Source: Terriglobia bacterium
GTDB lineage: Bacteria > Acidobacteriota > Terriglobia > Terriglobales > Acidobacteriaceae
Direction of reading: 5' to 3'
Assembly (NCBI GenBank): GCA_020073185.1
Contig: JAIQFT010000001.1
Coordinates: 1-64,000 of the forward strand
DNA: 64,000 nucleotides
Part shown: one piece after another, positions 36,853 to 46,732 of the stretch
Layout: the number at the start of each line of letters is the position of its first letter
Numbering within the stretch: position 1 is the first letter of the stretch
Notes under the pieces: generated by a model
What the model was told of the DNA's origin: nothing
The model's database searches: none
What the model saw: the letters and a program-made list of their open reading frames with translations, nothing else
Made by a program: the position numbers and the translations under genes

Positions 36853-37938
36853 ATGAGCACCGCGACCTCCACCGGAACGCCGGAGAACACCGGGCAGCGC
36901 ACGCGCCTCACCGTCGACCTGCGCAGCGACACCGTCACCAAGCCCACGCCGGAGATGCGGCGCGCCATGGCCGAAGCCGAGGTTGGCGACGACGTCTACG
37001 GCGAAGACCCCACCATCAATCGCCTGGAGCAGCGCGCGGCGGAGATTTTCGGGCGCGAGGCCGCGATCTTCGTGCCCAGCGGAACCATGGGCAACCAGGT
37101 CGCGATCAAAATCCACACCCGTCCGGGGCAGGAAATCATTTGCGAGGAGCGCTGCCACGTCTTCAATTACGAGATGGCGATGATGGCGCACTTCTCGGGC
37201 TGCCTGGCGCGGCCGATCCACGGCGAAGACGGCATCCTGCGCTGGGTCCAGATCGAGCGCAAGATCGCGCCGAAGACTTATTACTACGCGCAGACCGGGC
37301 TGGTTTCGCTGGAGAACACGCACAACATGGCGGGCGGCACGGTCTATCCGCAGCCGATTACGGACGAGATTTGCGACGGCGCGCATGCCGCCGCCCTGCC
37401 CGTCCACCTGGATGGCGCGCGCGTGTTCAACGCTTCGATTGCGCTGGGCAAACCGGTGGCGGAGATCACGCGCAAATTCGATTCCGTCATGTTCTGTCTG
37501 TCGAAAGGCTTGGGTGCGCCGGTGGGTTCGCTGCTGGTGGGAAGCGGGCAGTTCATCACCCAGGCGCGGATATATCGCAAATCGCTGGGTGGCGGCATGC
37601 GGCAGGCAGGCGTGCTCGCCGCGGCCGGGCTGATCGCGCTGCAGCAAATGCCCCACCGCATGCACGTTGATCACGAGAACGCGAAGTTCCTGGCGCAAGG
37701 TCTGGCGCGCGTGCCCGGCATCAAGGTTGATCCGGCGAAGGTGCTCACCAACATCGTGATCTGCGACATCAGCGGCGCCGGCATGGTTTCGGCTGACTTT
37801 TCGCGCAAGCTGGCGGAGAACAGCGTTCTCTGCGGCACCGTGAACACCGAGCTGGTGCGCTTCGTCACACACATGGATGTCGACCGGGCCGGCTGCGAGC
37901 GGGCGCTGGAGGCAGTCCGCGAGATTTGCGCGAAGTAG
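36853..37938 (+). CDS. ltaE: low-specificity L-threonine aldolase
   Basis: Cleaves L-threonine or allo-threonine to glycine and acetaldehyde. The 361-residue protein (ATG 36853) has [18 protein letters not shown] near the N-terminus, [28 protein letters not shown], and the PLP lysine in [12 protein letters not shown] (K218). These are diagnostic for the fold-type I aldolases. A TTG further upstream (36826) would add nine residues without support. Single gene; specificity towards stereoisomers unknown. Confidence 0.92.
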   Translation: MSTATSTGTPENTGQRTRLTVDLRSDTVTKPTPEMRRAMAEAEVGDDVYGEDPTINRLEQRAAEIFGREAAIFVPSGTMGNQVAIKIHTRPGQEIICEERCHVFNYEMAMMAHFSGCLARPIHGEDGILRWVQIERKIAPKTYYYAQTGLVSLENTHNMAGGTVYPQPITDEICDGAHAAALPVHLDGARVFNASIALGKPVAEITRKFDSVMFCLSKGLGAPVGSLLVGSGQFITQARIYRKSLGGGMRQAGVLAAAGLIALQQMPHRMHVDHENAKFLAQGLARVPGIKVDPAKVLTNIVICDISGAGMVSADFSRKLAENSVLCGTVNTELVRFVTHMDVDRAGCERALEAVREICAK

Positions 37939-37964
37939 GCAATGAAGAATTGAGAATGAACCAT

Positions 37965-38026
37965 GAAGAATGAAGACAGCGCGAATCGCCGCCATACTTC
38001 ATTCTGACTTTTTCCTTCTTCATTTC
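37965..38026. repeat. AGAATGAAG inverted repeat
   Basis: AGAATGAAG (37967-37975) can pair with CTTCATTCT (37997-38005), followed by a T-rich run and a further CCTTCTTCATTT. It may act as a weak terminator for ltaE or be another dispersed repeat. Confidence 0.35.
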
Positions 38027-38040
38027 TTCCGAGGGTGAGG

Positions 38041-38499
38041 ATGCCGACAAGGCTGGAATACTCCGTAACCGCCAAGTGCAAGCCGGAGCACGTGTGGCGG
38101 AAGTTTCAGAAGCTGGAAGAGTGGCCGTGGTGGAACCGCGTCGTCGGTCAGGCGCGCTGGATCAGCGGCCAGCCCTGGCAAAAGGGCAGCGAGTTCGGCA
38201 TGGAGCTGGTGTACCCGCGCAAGATGTCAATTAAGCCCGTGATTCTCGCATCGACGCCGCCCAACAAAATCGGCTGGGTGGGCAAGACCACCGGCTTCTC
38301 TGGCGAGCATTGGTTCAGCTTCGAGGCGCAGAACGACGGCACCACCCTCATCAAAACCTGGGAAGACATCTCCGGCTGGGCGACCGCGTTCTTCGGCAAC
38401 CGCATGAAGCAATCGCTCCTGACCATGCACAAGGACTGGCTGGAAGCGCTGAAGACGGAAGCGGAGAGGATCGCGCGCGAAGAACTGGCGCGGTTGTGA
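38041..38499 (+). CDS. SRPBCC (START-like) family protein
   Basis: A 152-residue protein with the profile of polyketide-cyclase/SRPBCC folds: an N-terminal strand LEYSVTAKCKPEHVWRKF, the turn EEWPWWNRVV, alternating strands through FSFEAQNDGTTLIKTWEDI, and a long C-terminal helix. Such proteins bind hydrophobic ligands. ATG 38041 is preferred because GAGGG lies upstream at usable distance. No partner gene. Confidence 0.65.
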   Translation: MPTRLEYSVTAKCKPEHVWRKFQKLEEWPWWNRVVGQARWISGQPWQKGSEFGMELVYPRKMSIKPVILASTPPNKIGWVGKTTGFSGEHWFSFEAQNDGTTLIKTWEDISGWATAFFGNRMKQSLLTMHKDWLEALKTEAERIAREELARL

Positions 38500-38538
38500 C
38501 GTGGCCTTTTAGCGGGGACGGTAAATTCCGCGCCGCCT

Positions 38539-39012
38539 TTACGCGTCGAACCTCGGAAACCGCAGCGCGATGTTCATGAACACGCTGCCGCTGGGTGTGT
38601 CGAAGCACATGACCAGGGCCTCGGTATCTTCGCTGTTGCCGATGCCGCGCTCGGCAGTGTGCACTTCGGGCGGCTGGACCCGGAAGTGAAAGCCCTGGTC
38701 GTTCAGGCACGTGATGGCGTTGCCGATCACCTGGTTGGCCAGTTCGCAGATGGTTTCGTGGACCATGCCGGCGTCTTGCGGGAGATCGCTGCCGGCCAGT
38801 GCGGACGCTATGCGCGCCGCGGTCTCGGTTTCGAGATCGAACACGATGCGCCCCTCGATGTCGCCCTTCATTGTGACAATCGCGGCGACCCCGCGGCGTC
38901 GGTACACCTCCTGCTCCATGCTCACGTTGGAAACGCGCGTTTGGCAGGCGAGGGTTTGCGCCAGGACGGCGTCGGCGGCATTAATAAACGGCTGAATCAG
39001 CTCCAGTTTCAT
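38539..39012 (-). CDS. cheX: chemotaxis protein CheX
   Basis: CheX dephosphorylates CheY-P. The 157-residue protein has the helical active site HETICELANQVIGNA with the ExxN pair (E-L-A-N), and the conserved start LELIQPFINAADAVL. It is the last gene of the chemosensory operon and its ATG overlaps the cheY stop. CheC and CheZ are absent, so it is the likely phosphatase of this pathway. Confidence 0.85.
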   Translation of the reverse strand: MKLELIQPFINAADAVLAQTLACQTRVSNVSMEQEVYRRRGVAAIVTMKGDIEGRIVFDLETETAARIASALAGSDLPQDAGMVHETICELANQVIGNAITCLNDQGFHFRVQPPEVHTAERGIGNSEDTEALVMCFDTPSGSVFMNIALRFPRFDA

Positions 39013-39455
39013 CGCGCCGCTCCCGTCGCCGCCTCGGAGGCTGCGGTGGCGTCCTCGCCCATGACGTACTTCACGATGTCGTAGAGGATTTCCGGCTTGA
39101 CCGGCTTCTGCACGAAATGGCGCGCGCCCTTTTGCAGCGCGGTGATGATGTTCTCCTGGTAGCCCACCGAAGACACCATGATCACGCGCGCTTGCGGGTG
39201 CATGCGGATGATGCGCTCGGCCGCCTCGATGCCTTCCATCTGCGGCATGATGATGTCCATCAGCACCAGGTCGGGCAGGGTGCGGCTGTACTCGGTGATG
39301 GCGGTGCAGCCGTCGCCGGCCTCGCCCGCCACCCGCCCACCGAACGATTCAATCATCCGTGACAGGTTCTTGCGCGCGAAGATGGAATCATCCACCACCA
39401 GGTAGCGAAGCGGCTGCTTGTCCTTGCTGCGCAGCAGCGGCGCAAATTGTTCCAT
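39009..39455 (-). CDS. cheY: CheY-like response regulator
   Basis: A 148-residue single receiver domain. VVDDSIFARKN supplies the acidic pair, D67 in LVLMDIIMPQMEG is the phospho-acceptor, a Ser/Thr in IMVSSVG and the lysine in VQKPVKPE complete the site. ATG 39455 is chosen; the longer frame runs into cheB and has no domain. The sequence keeps CheY features, and its place between cheB and cheX supports a motor or output regulator role. Confidence 0.9.
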   Translation of the reverse strand: MEQFAPLLRSKDKQPLRYLVVDDSIFARKNLSRMIESFGGRVAGEAGDGCTAITEYSRTLPDLVLMDIIMPQMEGIEAAERIIRMHPQARVIMVSSVGYQENIITALQKGARHFVQKPVKPEILYDIVKYVMGEDATAASEAATGAAR

Positions 39456-39480
39456 GACCACCTCGAATCGTCGACCGACC

Positions 39481-40575
39481 TTACACCGCCGGTTGGGGCA
39501 CGCTGTGCGCCATCGGCTCGTTCTGCGCGATTCCACATTGCGCTTGGAGCGTGTTGGCCAAGGCGTCGAGCGAGAGCACGCGCGCGGCGTGACCCCGTTC
39601 GATGGCCGCTTTCGGCATTCCAAATACGACGCACGATTCCGCGCTCTGCGCGATCGTCAACCCGCCGGCGGCCTTGACGGCGTACATGGCATCGGCGCCG
39701 TCGTCGCCCATCCCCGTCATCAGCACCGCGATCGCCCTCGGACCGAATTCTTGTGCGACCGAGCGAAACAGAACGTCCACCGACGGCCGGTGACCGTTGA
39801 CCCGTTCTTCCTCCGACAGCACCGTCACTGCTCCCAGCGGCATGCGTCGCACTCGCATGTGACGGTTGCCGGGACAGATGAGCGCGCGCCCCGCCACCAG
39901 CAGGTCGCCGGAGCATGCTTCCTTCACTGCCATGGCGCAGGTCATGTTCAACCGGCGCGCAAACATCTCGGTGAACCCTTCCGGCATGTGCTGCACGATC
40001 AGAATCGATCCTGGGAAACCCGCCGGAAGCTGCGACAAAACGTATTGCAGCGTGTTCGGCCCGCCGGTGGAAATGCCGATGGCGACGATTCTAGTCGGCG
40101 CCTGCATGGGTCTTGACCGCGTCGGTTTGCTGGTCTGGGGCGCCGGCGCAATCGCGAGCGCAGCGCCGATGATGCTGTGCGCGGCAATCTTGATTTTCGC
40201 AATCAGCTCGGCGGCGATTTCGTCCATGTGCTGGGAAGCGGCGTCGGCCGGCTTGGCAACGAAATCCAGCGCGCCCATCGCCAGGGCTTTGAAAGTCGCG
40301 GACGCGCCCGCGGTCGTATGGGCGCTGACCACGATCACCGGTAGCCGGTGCTTGCGCGTGATTTCACGCAACGTCTCCGTGCCGTCCATGCGCGGCATTT
40401 CCAGATCGAGGGTGATGACGTCCGGCTTCAGCTCCCCAATTTTCACCAGCGCAAACGTGCCGTCCATGGCGGTGCCCACCACCTGGATGGAGCTGTCTCG
40501 CTCCAGCATCTGGGGGATGAGCTTCCGCATCAGCGCGGAGTCGTCAACCACCAGCACTCGGATGGGCTGCGTCAC
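39481..40575 (-). CDS. cheB: chemoreceptor glutamate methylesterase/deamidase CheB
   Basis: A 364-residue protein with an N-terminal receiver (VVDDSALMRKL, D57 in VITLDLEMPRMDG) joined by a linker to the methylesterase domain. The catalytic triad is visible: Ser in GISTGGPNTL, His in VQHMPEGFTEMFA, and Asp in MTGMGDDGADAM. Removes methyl groups from receptors to reset sensitivity, activated by CheA phosphorylation. Overlaps cheA by four bases. Confidence 0.95.
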   Translation of the reverse strand: MTQPIRVLVVDDSALMRKLIPQMLERDSSIQVVGTAMDGTFALVKIGELKPDVITLDLEMPRMDGTETLREITRKHRLPVIVVSAHTTAGASATFKALAMGALDFVAKPADAASQHMDEIAAELIAKIKIAAHSIIGAALAIAPAPQTSKPTRSRPMQAPTRIVAIGISTGGPNTLQYVLSQLPAGFPGSILIVQHMPEGFTEMFARRLNMTCAMAVKEACSGDLLVAGRALICPGNRHMRVRRMPLGAVTVLSEEERVNGHRPSVDVLFRSVAQEFGPRAIAVLMTGMGDDGADAMYAVKAAGGLTIAQSAESCVVFGMPKAAIERGHAARVLSLDALANTLQAQCGIAQNEPMAHSVPQPAV

Positions 40576-42677
40576 GCGGTCGCCTCCATCGAGCGCCCTT
40601 TCCCGTCGCCGGGGACTGCCGCCGGAGCCACGCGCGTACCGGAAAACTTGCGCATGGCTTCGTTGACGTTCAGGATCAACACCACCGTGCCGTCGCCCAG
40701 AATGGAAGCGCCGCTGACCAGCTCGCTGGCGACAATGGTTTCATCGAGCGGCTTAATGACCAGTTCCTCCTCGCCGACCAGCTTGTCCACCAGCAGCCCA
40801 AACTTGCGTTCCCCGCTGCTGATCACCATCACGAACACGCGCCCATCGCGGCTGTCGAACACCGCGGGCGCCAGCCGATGCAGGCGCACCAGCGTGAGTA
40901 CCTCGTTGCGCACTTGCACAACTTCGTGGCCGTCCACGTGATGGATGTCGGCCTCACTGGCCCGCGTGATCTCCAGCACCGACTCCAAGGGCATGGCGTA
41001 CAGCCGCTCGCTGACCCGGAACAACAGGGCGCGGATGATGGCCAGCGTGAGCGGAAGCCGCAACTGGAATGTCGTTCCCCGGCCGGGCTGCGTCTCCATC
41101 CGCACGCTCCCTTTCAGCTTGTGCGCCACCGACCTGACGATGTCCAGGCCCATGCCGCGCCCGGAGATTTCGCTGACCTGCTCGGCGGTGCTGAACCCGG
41201 GTTCGAAGATCAGGCCCATGACATCGGCCTCGCTCATACGCGACGCCTGCTCCTGGGGCAACATCCCGTGCCCCACCGCCTTGGCGAGAACGGCGGCGCT
41301 GTCAATGCCGCGGCCGTCGTCGCTGATCTCGATCACCACCTCGTTTCCCTGGTGGCAGGCGTGCAGTCGGATCACGCCCTGCTCCGGCTTGCCGGCGGCG
41401 CGGCGCTCGGCCGGTGTCTCGATTCCGTGGTCCACCGCATTGCGCACCAGGTGAATCATCGGCTCGGCCAGCGCGTCCAGCAGGGTTTTGTCCAGATCGG
41501 TGTCCTGCCCGCTGACGCTCAGCGCAGCGTCCTTGCCGCCCAGCTTGGCCAGATCCCGCACCAGCCGCGAGAACCGCCGGAACAACTGGTCAACCGGCAC
41601 CATGCGGATTTTCATCGCCGAGCGTTGCAGCGCATTCAGTACCTGCGACTGGAACGCCATCGCGTCGGCAAGTTTGGCGCGCAGCGGGTCCTTGGGGAAG
41701 CGCTGCACGAATTCGTTCAGCGTCTGGTGCAGCATGGATTTGCCGATCACTAACTCGCCGACCAGGTTCAGCAGGTTGTCGATGCGCTCCGCATCCACGC
41801 GCAGCGTGTTCTCCCCGTTTGTGGCAACGCGATTCGCGATCGCGTCGGGCACATCTGCTGTGCTCTGCGTCGCGGCAGGTAAGCCCACCGTGGAGGGCGC
41901 GGTCGCGGTTGTTGCCGCGACTGCGTCCTCTTCGGTGAGTTCCAGCGCTGGGACAAACTTTTCAATTACGACCTGCGCCACCACGCCCGGAATGCGGCAC
42001 TTCTGCGCCAGCCACCCCCGGTCGTGTTCGCTGGCCAGGGCAAACTCCACCTGGCTGGCTTGCGCCCACTCCGGTGCGGCCGGCGAGACGGCGAGCACGG
42101 TTCCTGCTTTCTGCAGAACCTTTTTCAGCAGCTCGATGCCGGCTGCGCGCATGGGCAGGTCGGGCGTGAGCGCGGCGCCGATTTCGTACACGTGCAGCCC
42201 GCGTCCCGCCGCTTCCCCCATGGCCAGTTGCTCGTACTCCGTCCACGAAAACCTTGGTTTGAATTCGCTGACGGCCTTGCACGCGGCCGCCTTCTGCGCC
42301 CGCTTCCATATCAGCGCGCGCAGCGGGTCTCCGCTCGGCGGATCGAGATGGGCGCGATAGGCGGCGCACATGGCGTCGAACATGTCGGCGGCGCTGAGCA
42401 CGATTTCCGGCAGCGACGCCGCATTGGCCGCCGTGATTTCCGGCGTCAGCGCGTCTTCCAGTTCATGCGCCAATTTGCTCAGCTCGTGCATGCCGCACGC
42501 CGCCGAGTCGCCTTTCAGGGTATGCACGACGCGGCGGATCTCCTGCACCGCCGCGGCGTGTCCCGGATTTTTTTCTAGTGCCAGCCCCTGGTCGTTGAGC
42601 GCCTGCAACAGTTCCTGCGCGCTCTGGAAGAACATATCCCGCAGCTCCGATGCCCGTTCGTCTGGTTGCGTGCTCAC
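40572..42677 (-). CDS. cheA: chemotaxis histidine kinase CheA
   Basis: A 701-residue kinase. The Hpt domain holds H52 in VHTLKGDSAACGM. Residues 140-260 may be the P2-like region; dimerisation (LLNLVGELVIGKSMLHQ) begins near 300. The HATPase domain (HLVRNAVDHGIETP, DDGRGID, GRGMGLDIV) and a CheW-like domain at the C-terminus follow. It has no C-terminal receiver, unlike many delta-proteobacterial CheA proteins. Overlaps cheR and cheB by four bases each. Confidence 0.95.
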   Translation of the reverse strand: MSTQPDERASELRDMFFQSAQELLQALNDQGLALEKNPGHAAAVQEIRRVVHTLKGDSAACGMHELSKLAHELEDALTPEITAANAASLPEIVLSAADMFDAMCAAYRAHLDPPSGDPLRALIWKRAQKAAACKAVSEFKPRFSWTEYEQLAMGEAAGRGLHVYEIGAALTPDLPMRAAGIELLKKVLQKAGTVLAVSPAAPEWAQASQVEFALASEHDRGWLAQKCRIPGVVAQVVIEKFVPALELTEEDAVAATTATAPSTVGLPAATQSTADVPDAIANRVATNGENTLRVDAERIDNLLNLVGELVIGKSMLHQTLNEFVQRFPKDPLRAKLADAMAFQSQVLNALQRSAMKIRMVPVDQLFRRFSRLVRDLAKLGGKDAALSVSGQDTDLDKTLLDALAEPMIHLVRNAVDHGIETPAERRAAGKPEQGVIRLHACHQGNEVVIEISDDGRGIDSAAVLAKAVGHGMLPQEQASRMSEADVMGLIFEPGFSTAEQVSEISGRGMGLDIVRSVAHKLKGSVRMETQPGRGTTFQLRLPLTLAIIRALLFRVSERLYAMPLESVLEITRASEADIHHVDGHEVVQVRNEVLTLVRLHRLAPAVFDSRDGRVFVMVISSGERKFGLLVDKLVGEEELVIKPLDETIVASELVSGASILGDGTVVLILNVNEAMRKFSGTRVAPAAVPGDGKGRSMEATA

Positions 42678-43573
42678 TCTTGCACCTCGTCGCGCTGATA
42701 CGCGGTCCCGTTGTTCTGGTGGATCATGCGGAATTTGTCGCTCAACCCGAATAGCGTTTCCGCGTGTCCCACGAACAGGTATCCGCCGGTGGTGACGCAG
42801 CGGTAGAGTTTCTCCACCAGCCGCTTCTGCTCCGGCTCATCGAAATAGATCATGACGTTGCGGCAGAAAATGACGTCGTTGCCCTGCGGCAGGTATTCGG
42901 TCTTCAGATTGTGGAAGTCGAACTTCACCACCTGCTTCACCGGCTGCTTGACGCTGTAATGCTCGCCGATCTTGTCGAAATAACGCAGGCGGTACATGTA
43001 ATCCACCGGCTCCATCTGCTGCTCGCTGTAATTGCCTTCCTGGGCCGTGCGCAGCGCCGAGTAGCTGATGTCGGAGGCTAGAATCTCCACCTTCCACGGC
43101 GGCGGGACCAGCGGCTTGGCGAAGGGAAGATCGCGTTCCGGCGCATTGCGCAGCGTGAAGTACGCCAGCGCGTCGCACACCAGCATGGCCATGGTGTACG
43201 GTTCCTGCCCGGTCGAGCATCCCGCGCTCCACAGGCGGAGATTCCAGTCGCGCGCGCTATGCTTCCTCTGCAGCAACTCTTCCAGCGTGACCTTGTGAAA
43301 CAGGTCGAGCTGTGGCTTGTTGCGGAAGAAGCTGGTCTCGTTGATCGTCAGGTTCTCCAGCAACGCGGCCAGTTCGGTGCGGCCCTCCCGGCTGGTCAAC
43401 AGGCGGTAGTAGCTGTAGAACGACTCCAGCCGGCACGCGCGCAGGCGCCGCTGCAGCCGGTCCCGCAGGAAGTGTTCGCGCCGTTCGTCGAAGAACATGC
43501 CGCACTCCCGGTAGACCAGGGTCTGCAGCAGCTTCAGCTCGGGTTCGGACATCTGGATCGCCGGGCTCGCCAT
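42674..43573 (-). CDS. cheR: chemoreceptor methyltransferase CheR
   Basis: A 299-residue SAM-dependent methylase of receptor glutamates. The N-terminal helical domain (ECGMFFDERREHFLRDRLQRR) is followed by LTINETSFFRN, the SAM-site segment LWSAGCSTGQEPYTMAM, and NDVIFCRNVMIYFD, all CheR marks. No C-terminal TPR. Eleven bases separate it from cheW. Confidence 0.95.
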   Translation of the reverse strand: MASPAIQMSEPELKLLQTLVYRECGMFFDERREHFLRDRLQRRLRACRLESFYSYYRLLTSREGRTELAALLENLTINETSFFRNKPQLDLFHKVTLEELLQRKHSARDWNLRLWSAGCSTGQEPYTMAMLVCDALAYFTLRNAPERDLPFAKPLVPPPWKVEILASDISYSALRTAQEGNYSEQQMEPVDYMYRLRYFDKIGEHYSVKQPVKQVVKFDFHNLKTEYLPQGNDVIFCRNVMIYFDEPEQKRLVEKLYRCVTTGGYLFVGHAETLFGLSDKFRMIHQNNGTAYQRDEVQE

Positions 43574-43584
43574 GCTCGTTGTCG

Positions 43585-44040
43585 TTACGCATCCACTGTC
43601 GGCAGGCGCAACTCGCCCGCTTGCAAAATCTTTCCCAAGTCCACCAGGATGATCAGCCGCCCCTGGTACTTGGCAACGCCGGTGACGTAACTCGTGGTGG
43701 CATCGGCGAACACGTTCGGCGGCGGCTCGATTTGCGCGTCGCTGATCTTCAGGACTTCCGAAGCGCTGTCCACCACCAGGCCGACCGCGTGCGACTCCAC
43801 GTCCACCACCAGCACGCGGTTTTTTCGCTTGTTCTCGGTCACCGTGCTGCCGAAACGCCTCCGCAGGTCAATCACGGGGACGATTCGCCCGCGCAGGTTC
43901 ATCACCCCTTCCACGTACTCGGGTGCGTGCGGGACGTTGGTGATTTCCGGCGGGCGTACGATCTCGTGCACCAGCGAGATGGGCAGCCCGAATGTCTCCC
44001 GCCCAATGCGGAATCCGACGATTTGTAGCTCTTTCACCAT
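43585..44040 (-). CDS. cheW: chemotaxis adaptor CheW
   Basis: A 151-residue single CheW domain linking receptors to CheA: IVGFRIGRETFGLPISLVHEIVRPPEITNVP and VMNLRGRIVPVIDLRRRFG are the usual SH3-like strands. Nine bases downstream of the receptor gene, so co-transcribed with it. Confidence 0.93.
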   Translation of the reverse strand: MVKELQIVGFRIGRETFGLPISLVHEIVRPPEITNVPHAPEYVEGVMNLRGRIVPVIDLRRRFGSTVTENKRKNRVLVVDVESHAVGLVVDSASEVLKISDAQIEPPPNVFADATTSYVTGVAKYQGRLIILVDLGKILQAGELRLPTVDA

Positions 44041-44049
44041 CGTCAGCCC

Positions 44050-46050
44050 CTACGAACGAGCGGCGCTCGCGCAGCTCACTGGGGAAGCTCGCTGCCTTTC
44101 AGCCGGCCCCGGGCGCGCTGGACGCCGGCCATTGCCGTTGTAGCCGTCGAGCACGAACCGGTCCATGGCTTCCAGCAGGCTGCGCGACATCTTCGACATC
44201 TGCTCCGACGACGCCGCCAGTTCCGTGGAGCCGGAGGTCGAGCGCTGCACCAACTCACGCATCCGTTCCATGGCCTTTACCACCCCCTGCGCACCGGAGG
44301 CCTGTTCCTCGACCGCGGAATTAATTTCGTGCGTGATCTCGTTCAGCCGCGTGGTCGCCCGCGCAATTTGCGACGAGCCATGCGACTGCTCGTTGGTGGC
44401 CGCGCCGATCTCTTGCGCGAACTTGTAGACCTCGGTGACCACGGTGGATATCTTCCTCAGCGCCAGGTTCAGATCGGCGCCGAAGCTGATCCCCTCGTTC
44501 ACGATCCCCGTGCTCTTTTCCATGTTGTCCACCGCCTTGCGCGCTTCCTTCTGAATGCTGGCGATCAACTCGGCGATCTCCTTGGTGGACTGCGCCGACC
44601 TTTCCGCCAGCTTGCGTACTTCGTCGGCGACCACGGCAAAGCCCAGCCCGTGTTCGCCGGCGCGCGCTGCTTCAATGGCCGCGTTCAGTGCCAGCAGGTT
44701 GGTCTGTTCCGCCAGGTCGTCAATCACCTCCACGATCTTGCCGATGTCGTCGGCGCGTTGCCCGAGCGCCCCGATGATCTCGCCCGCGGAGGAGATGGAC
44801 CGGTTGATCCGCGTCAGGCCGTCGGTGGCTTTTTCCATCGTGCTGATCCCGTTCTGCACCTCTTCCCGCGAGCGCTGGCTGATGTCGAGCAGCACTTTTG
44901 CGGTCTCGGCCACCCGCTGAATCGAAGTCACCATCTGATCGATCGAGGCCGATGTCTCGCTCACGCTCGAGGCCTGCACTTGCGTGTTCTTCACCATGTT
45001 CTGCACGTTGATCGTCATCTCGTGCATGGTGCTGGTGACTTCGTCAATCGCCGAAGCCGCATTCAGGCTGATCTTGGCCGACTCGTCCGAGGCGCCCGCC
45101 ACCTGGTTCGACCCGCTGGCCACTTGCGCCGCACTGTCGCGCACGCTGCTCACTAGCGCGCGCAATCCTTCGATCATCTTCGCGAAAGCGTTGCCCAGCG
45201 TGTCGTGCGTCGATCGCGGGCGCACTTCCACCGCCAGGTCGCCGCCGGCGATCGACTCGGAAACCGCCGCCATCTCGCGCAAATACCTAACCATGGAACT
45301 GAAGGTGCGCGCCAGGTCGCCGACTTCGTCCTCGCGCTTGCTGTCCACTTCGTGGTCGAGATCGCCGGAATCGCCGATATCGCGCGCCATGCCGATCAAC
45401 TGCCCCAGCGGATCGGTGATCGACTTCGCGGTTTTATAGGAGATAAAAACGCCCAGCAGGATGGCCAGCAGAGTCCCCATGATGCTGATGATCGTGGTGG
45501 CCTTGGTCGCGGCCTCGTCTTTCTTGCGCTCCGCCTCCAGCAGCTTGGCGTTGGCGGCTTCGCCTTCATCCAGAGAAGCGGTGGAGGTCTTCATCCACAG
45601 CGCGGGATTGAGTTGCAGGTAATAAATCTCGAGTTCGCCGACCGTGGTCGCGCCCGAGTCCACCTGCTTGCGCTTGTCCACCAGCGGACGCGCGAATCCG
45701 GACTCCCACTGCCGCTCGGCCACGTCCAGGCTTTGCAGCGCGGCGCGGTGGCCCTCGGAGTTCACCTTGGATTGCAGGGTCTTCACTACGCTATGTAGCC
45801 GCGCGATGCCCTCATCCATCTTGTCCACTTCACGCAAGTCGCCGCTGAGCAGATAATTACGCAGGTACAGCCGGTTCTGCATCATCTGGAAGCGTACCGA
45901 TTCACCTTCCTGCGCCAGTTGCAGGGCGCGTGAAGCGGCGTCGCGCGCGCTGTGCTCGCGCTGCACCACGGTCATGTTGACGATGAACAGCAGCAGCAGC
46001 AGCGCCAGGATTGCCCCGAAATTCAGGTACAGCTTCTTGCTGATCGTCAT
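44050..46050 (-). CDS. methyl-accepting chemotaxis protein with CHASE3-like sensor
   Basis: A 666-residue receptor. Membrane segments at about residues 8-28 and 185-207 bracket a helical periplasmic sensor of about 155 residues that resembles CHASE3 ([25 protein letters not shown]). HAMP follows, then a coiled-coil signalling domain with the canonical hairpin [43 protein letters not shown]. It has no C-terminal CheR-docking pentapeptide. It leads the che genes and is presumably the main input to this array. Confidence 0.92.
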   Translation of the reverse strand: MTISKKLYLNFGAILALLLLLFIVNMTVVQREHSARDAASRALQLAQEGESVRFQMMQNRLYLRNYLLSGDLREVDKMDEGIARLHSVVKTLQSKVNSEGHRAALQSLDVAERQWESGFARPLVDKRKQVDSGATTVGELEIYYLQLNPALWMKTSTASLDEGEAANAKLLEAERKKDEAATKATTIISIMGTLLAILLGVFISYKTAKSITDPLGQLIGMARDIGDSGDLDHEVDSKREDEVGDLARTFSSMVRYLREMAAVSESIAGGDLAVEVRPRSTHDTLGNAFAKMIEGLRALVSSVRDSAAQVASGSNQVAGASDESAKISLNAASAIDEVTSTMHEMTINVQNMVKNTQVQASSVSETSASIDQMVTSIQRVAETAKVLLDISQRSREEVQNGISTMEKATDGLTRINRSISSAGEIIGALGQRADDIGKIVEVIDDLAEQTNLLALNAAIEAARAGEHGLGFAVVADEVRKLAERSAQSTKEIAELIASIQKEARKAVDNMEKSTGIVNEGISFGADLNLALRKISTVVTEVYKFAQEIGAATNEQSHGSSQIARATTRLNEITHEINSAVEEQASGAQGVVKAMERMRELVQRSTSGSTELAASSEQMSKMSRSLLEAMDRFVLDGYNGNGRRPARPGPAERQRASPVSCASAARS

Positions 46051-46077
46051 GGGCTGCTCCTTGGCAGTCGCGGGCCG

Positions 46078-46407
46078 TTACCCGCCAGGACGAACCTTGA
46101 ACTCCACAATCGTTGTCGTCTCCGGCCCGGGCGCATAACGCCACTTGCGCAGCGCTTCGCTCGCCGCCTGAATCAACAGCGGGTGACCTCCTAAAGGCTT
46201 CAGGCTTTTCACGCTGCCGTTGGCCGCGATCACCACGTCGATTTTGACCGTTCCGCTGACCTGCATCTGCCGCGCAAGTTGGGGATAAGCGGGCTTTACC
46301 TTGTTGACCGCCTTGCGGTCCGTTCCCGACCACCCGGCGAACGACGGGAGCAAGCTCGCGCCCAGCACAGCCAACCTGAGCCAACCCGTTTTCCGGATCC
46401 CGAGCAT
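46078..46407 (-). CDS. small secreted TonB C-terminal domain protein
   Basis: A 109-residue protein (ATG 46407, AGGAGA five bases upstream) with a signal peptide (LRLAVLGASLLPSFAG) and a single TonB C-terminal domain (VKPAYPQLARQMQVSGTVKIDVVI ... SEALRKWRYAPG). There is no cytoplasmic or linker part. It ends 27 bases before the receptor gene, so it seems to head the chemosensory operon. Its role there is unclear. Confidence 0.75.
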   Translation of the reverse strand: MLGIRKTGWLRLAVLGASLLPSFAGWSGTDRKAVNKVKPAYPQLARQMQVSGTVKIDVVIAANGSVKSLKPLGGHPLLIQAASEALRKWRYAPGPETTTIVEFKVRPGG

Positions 46408-46732
46408 GGCTGTCTCCTGGGAAAAATCCGGCATCATGAATGCACGGTGGCTGCCAGCCCTGCCCAAGCCTCATCCCGATAGAAGAATGCTCGTGTAAGT
46501 AGTTGAAAGCAGGGGAAATATTCTCTCCCATGAGCTCAGGAGCGTAACTCGGATTCACCCCCCGGCGCGCGCCGCTGTCTCAACTTCGACACCGCCCCAT
46601 CCCCACCAGCTCTCACTCTGAGATTTTCTCCGCACCAGACCTGGTTGGCTAGTTAGTAACCAGCGCGCATTTATCTTGACTCAAATTGAGATTACGTGAT
46701 TCTCTCTCAGGTACGCTGCAATAAATCTGTTC
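46408..46732. other. divergent intergenic region between chemosensory and phosphorelay operons
   Basis: About 325 bases expected to hold both operons' promoters. A TTGACT at 46676-46681 precedes the kinase gene but no convincing -10 box follows. No hairpin repeat, gene or RNA was recognised. Confidence 0.35.
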
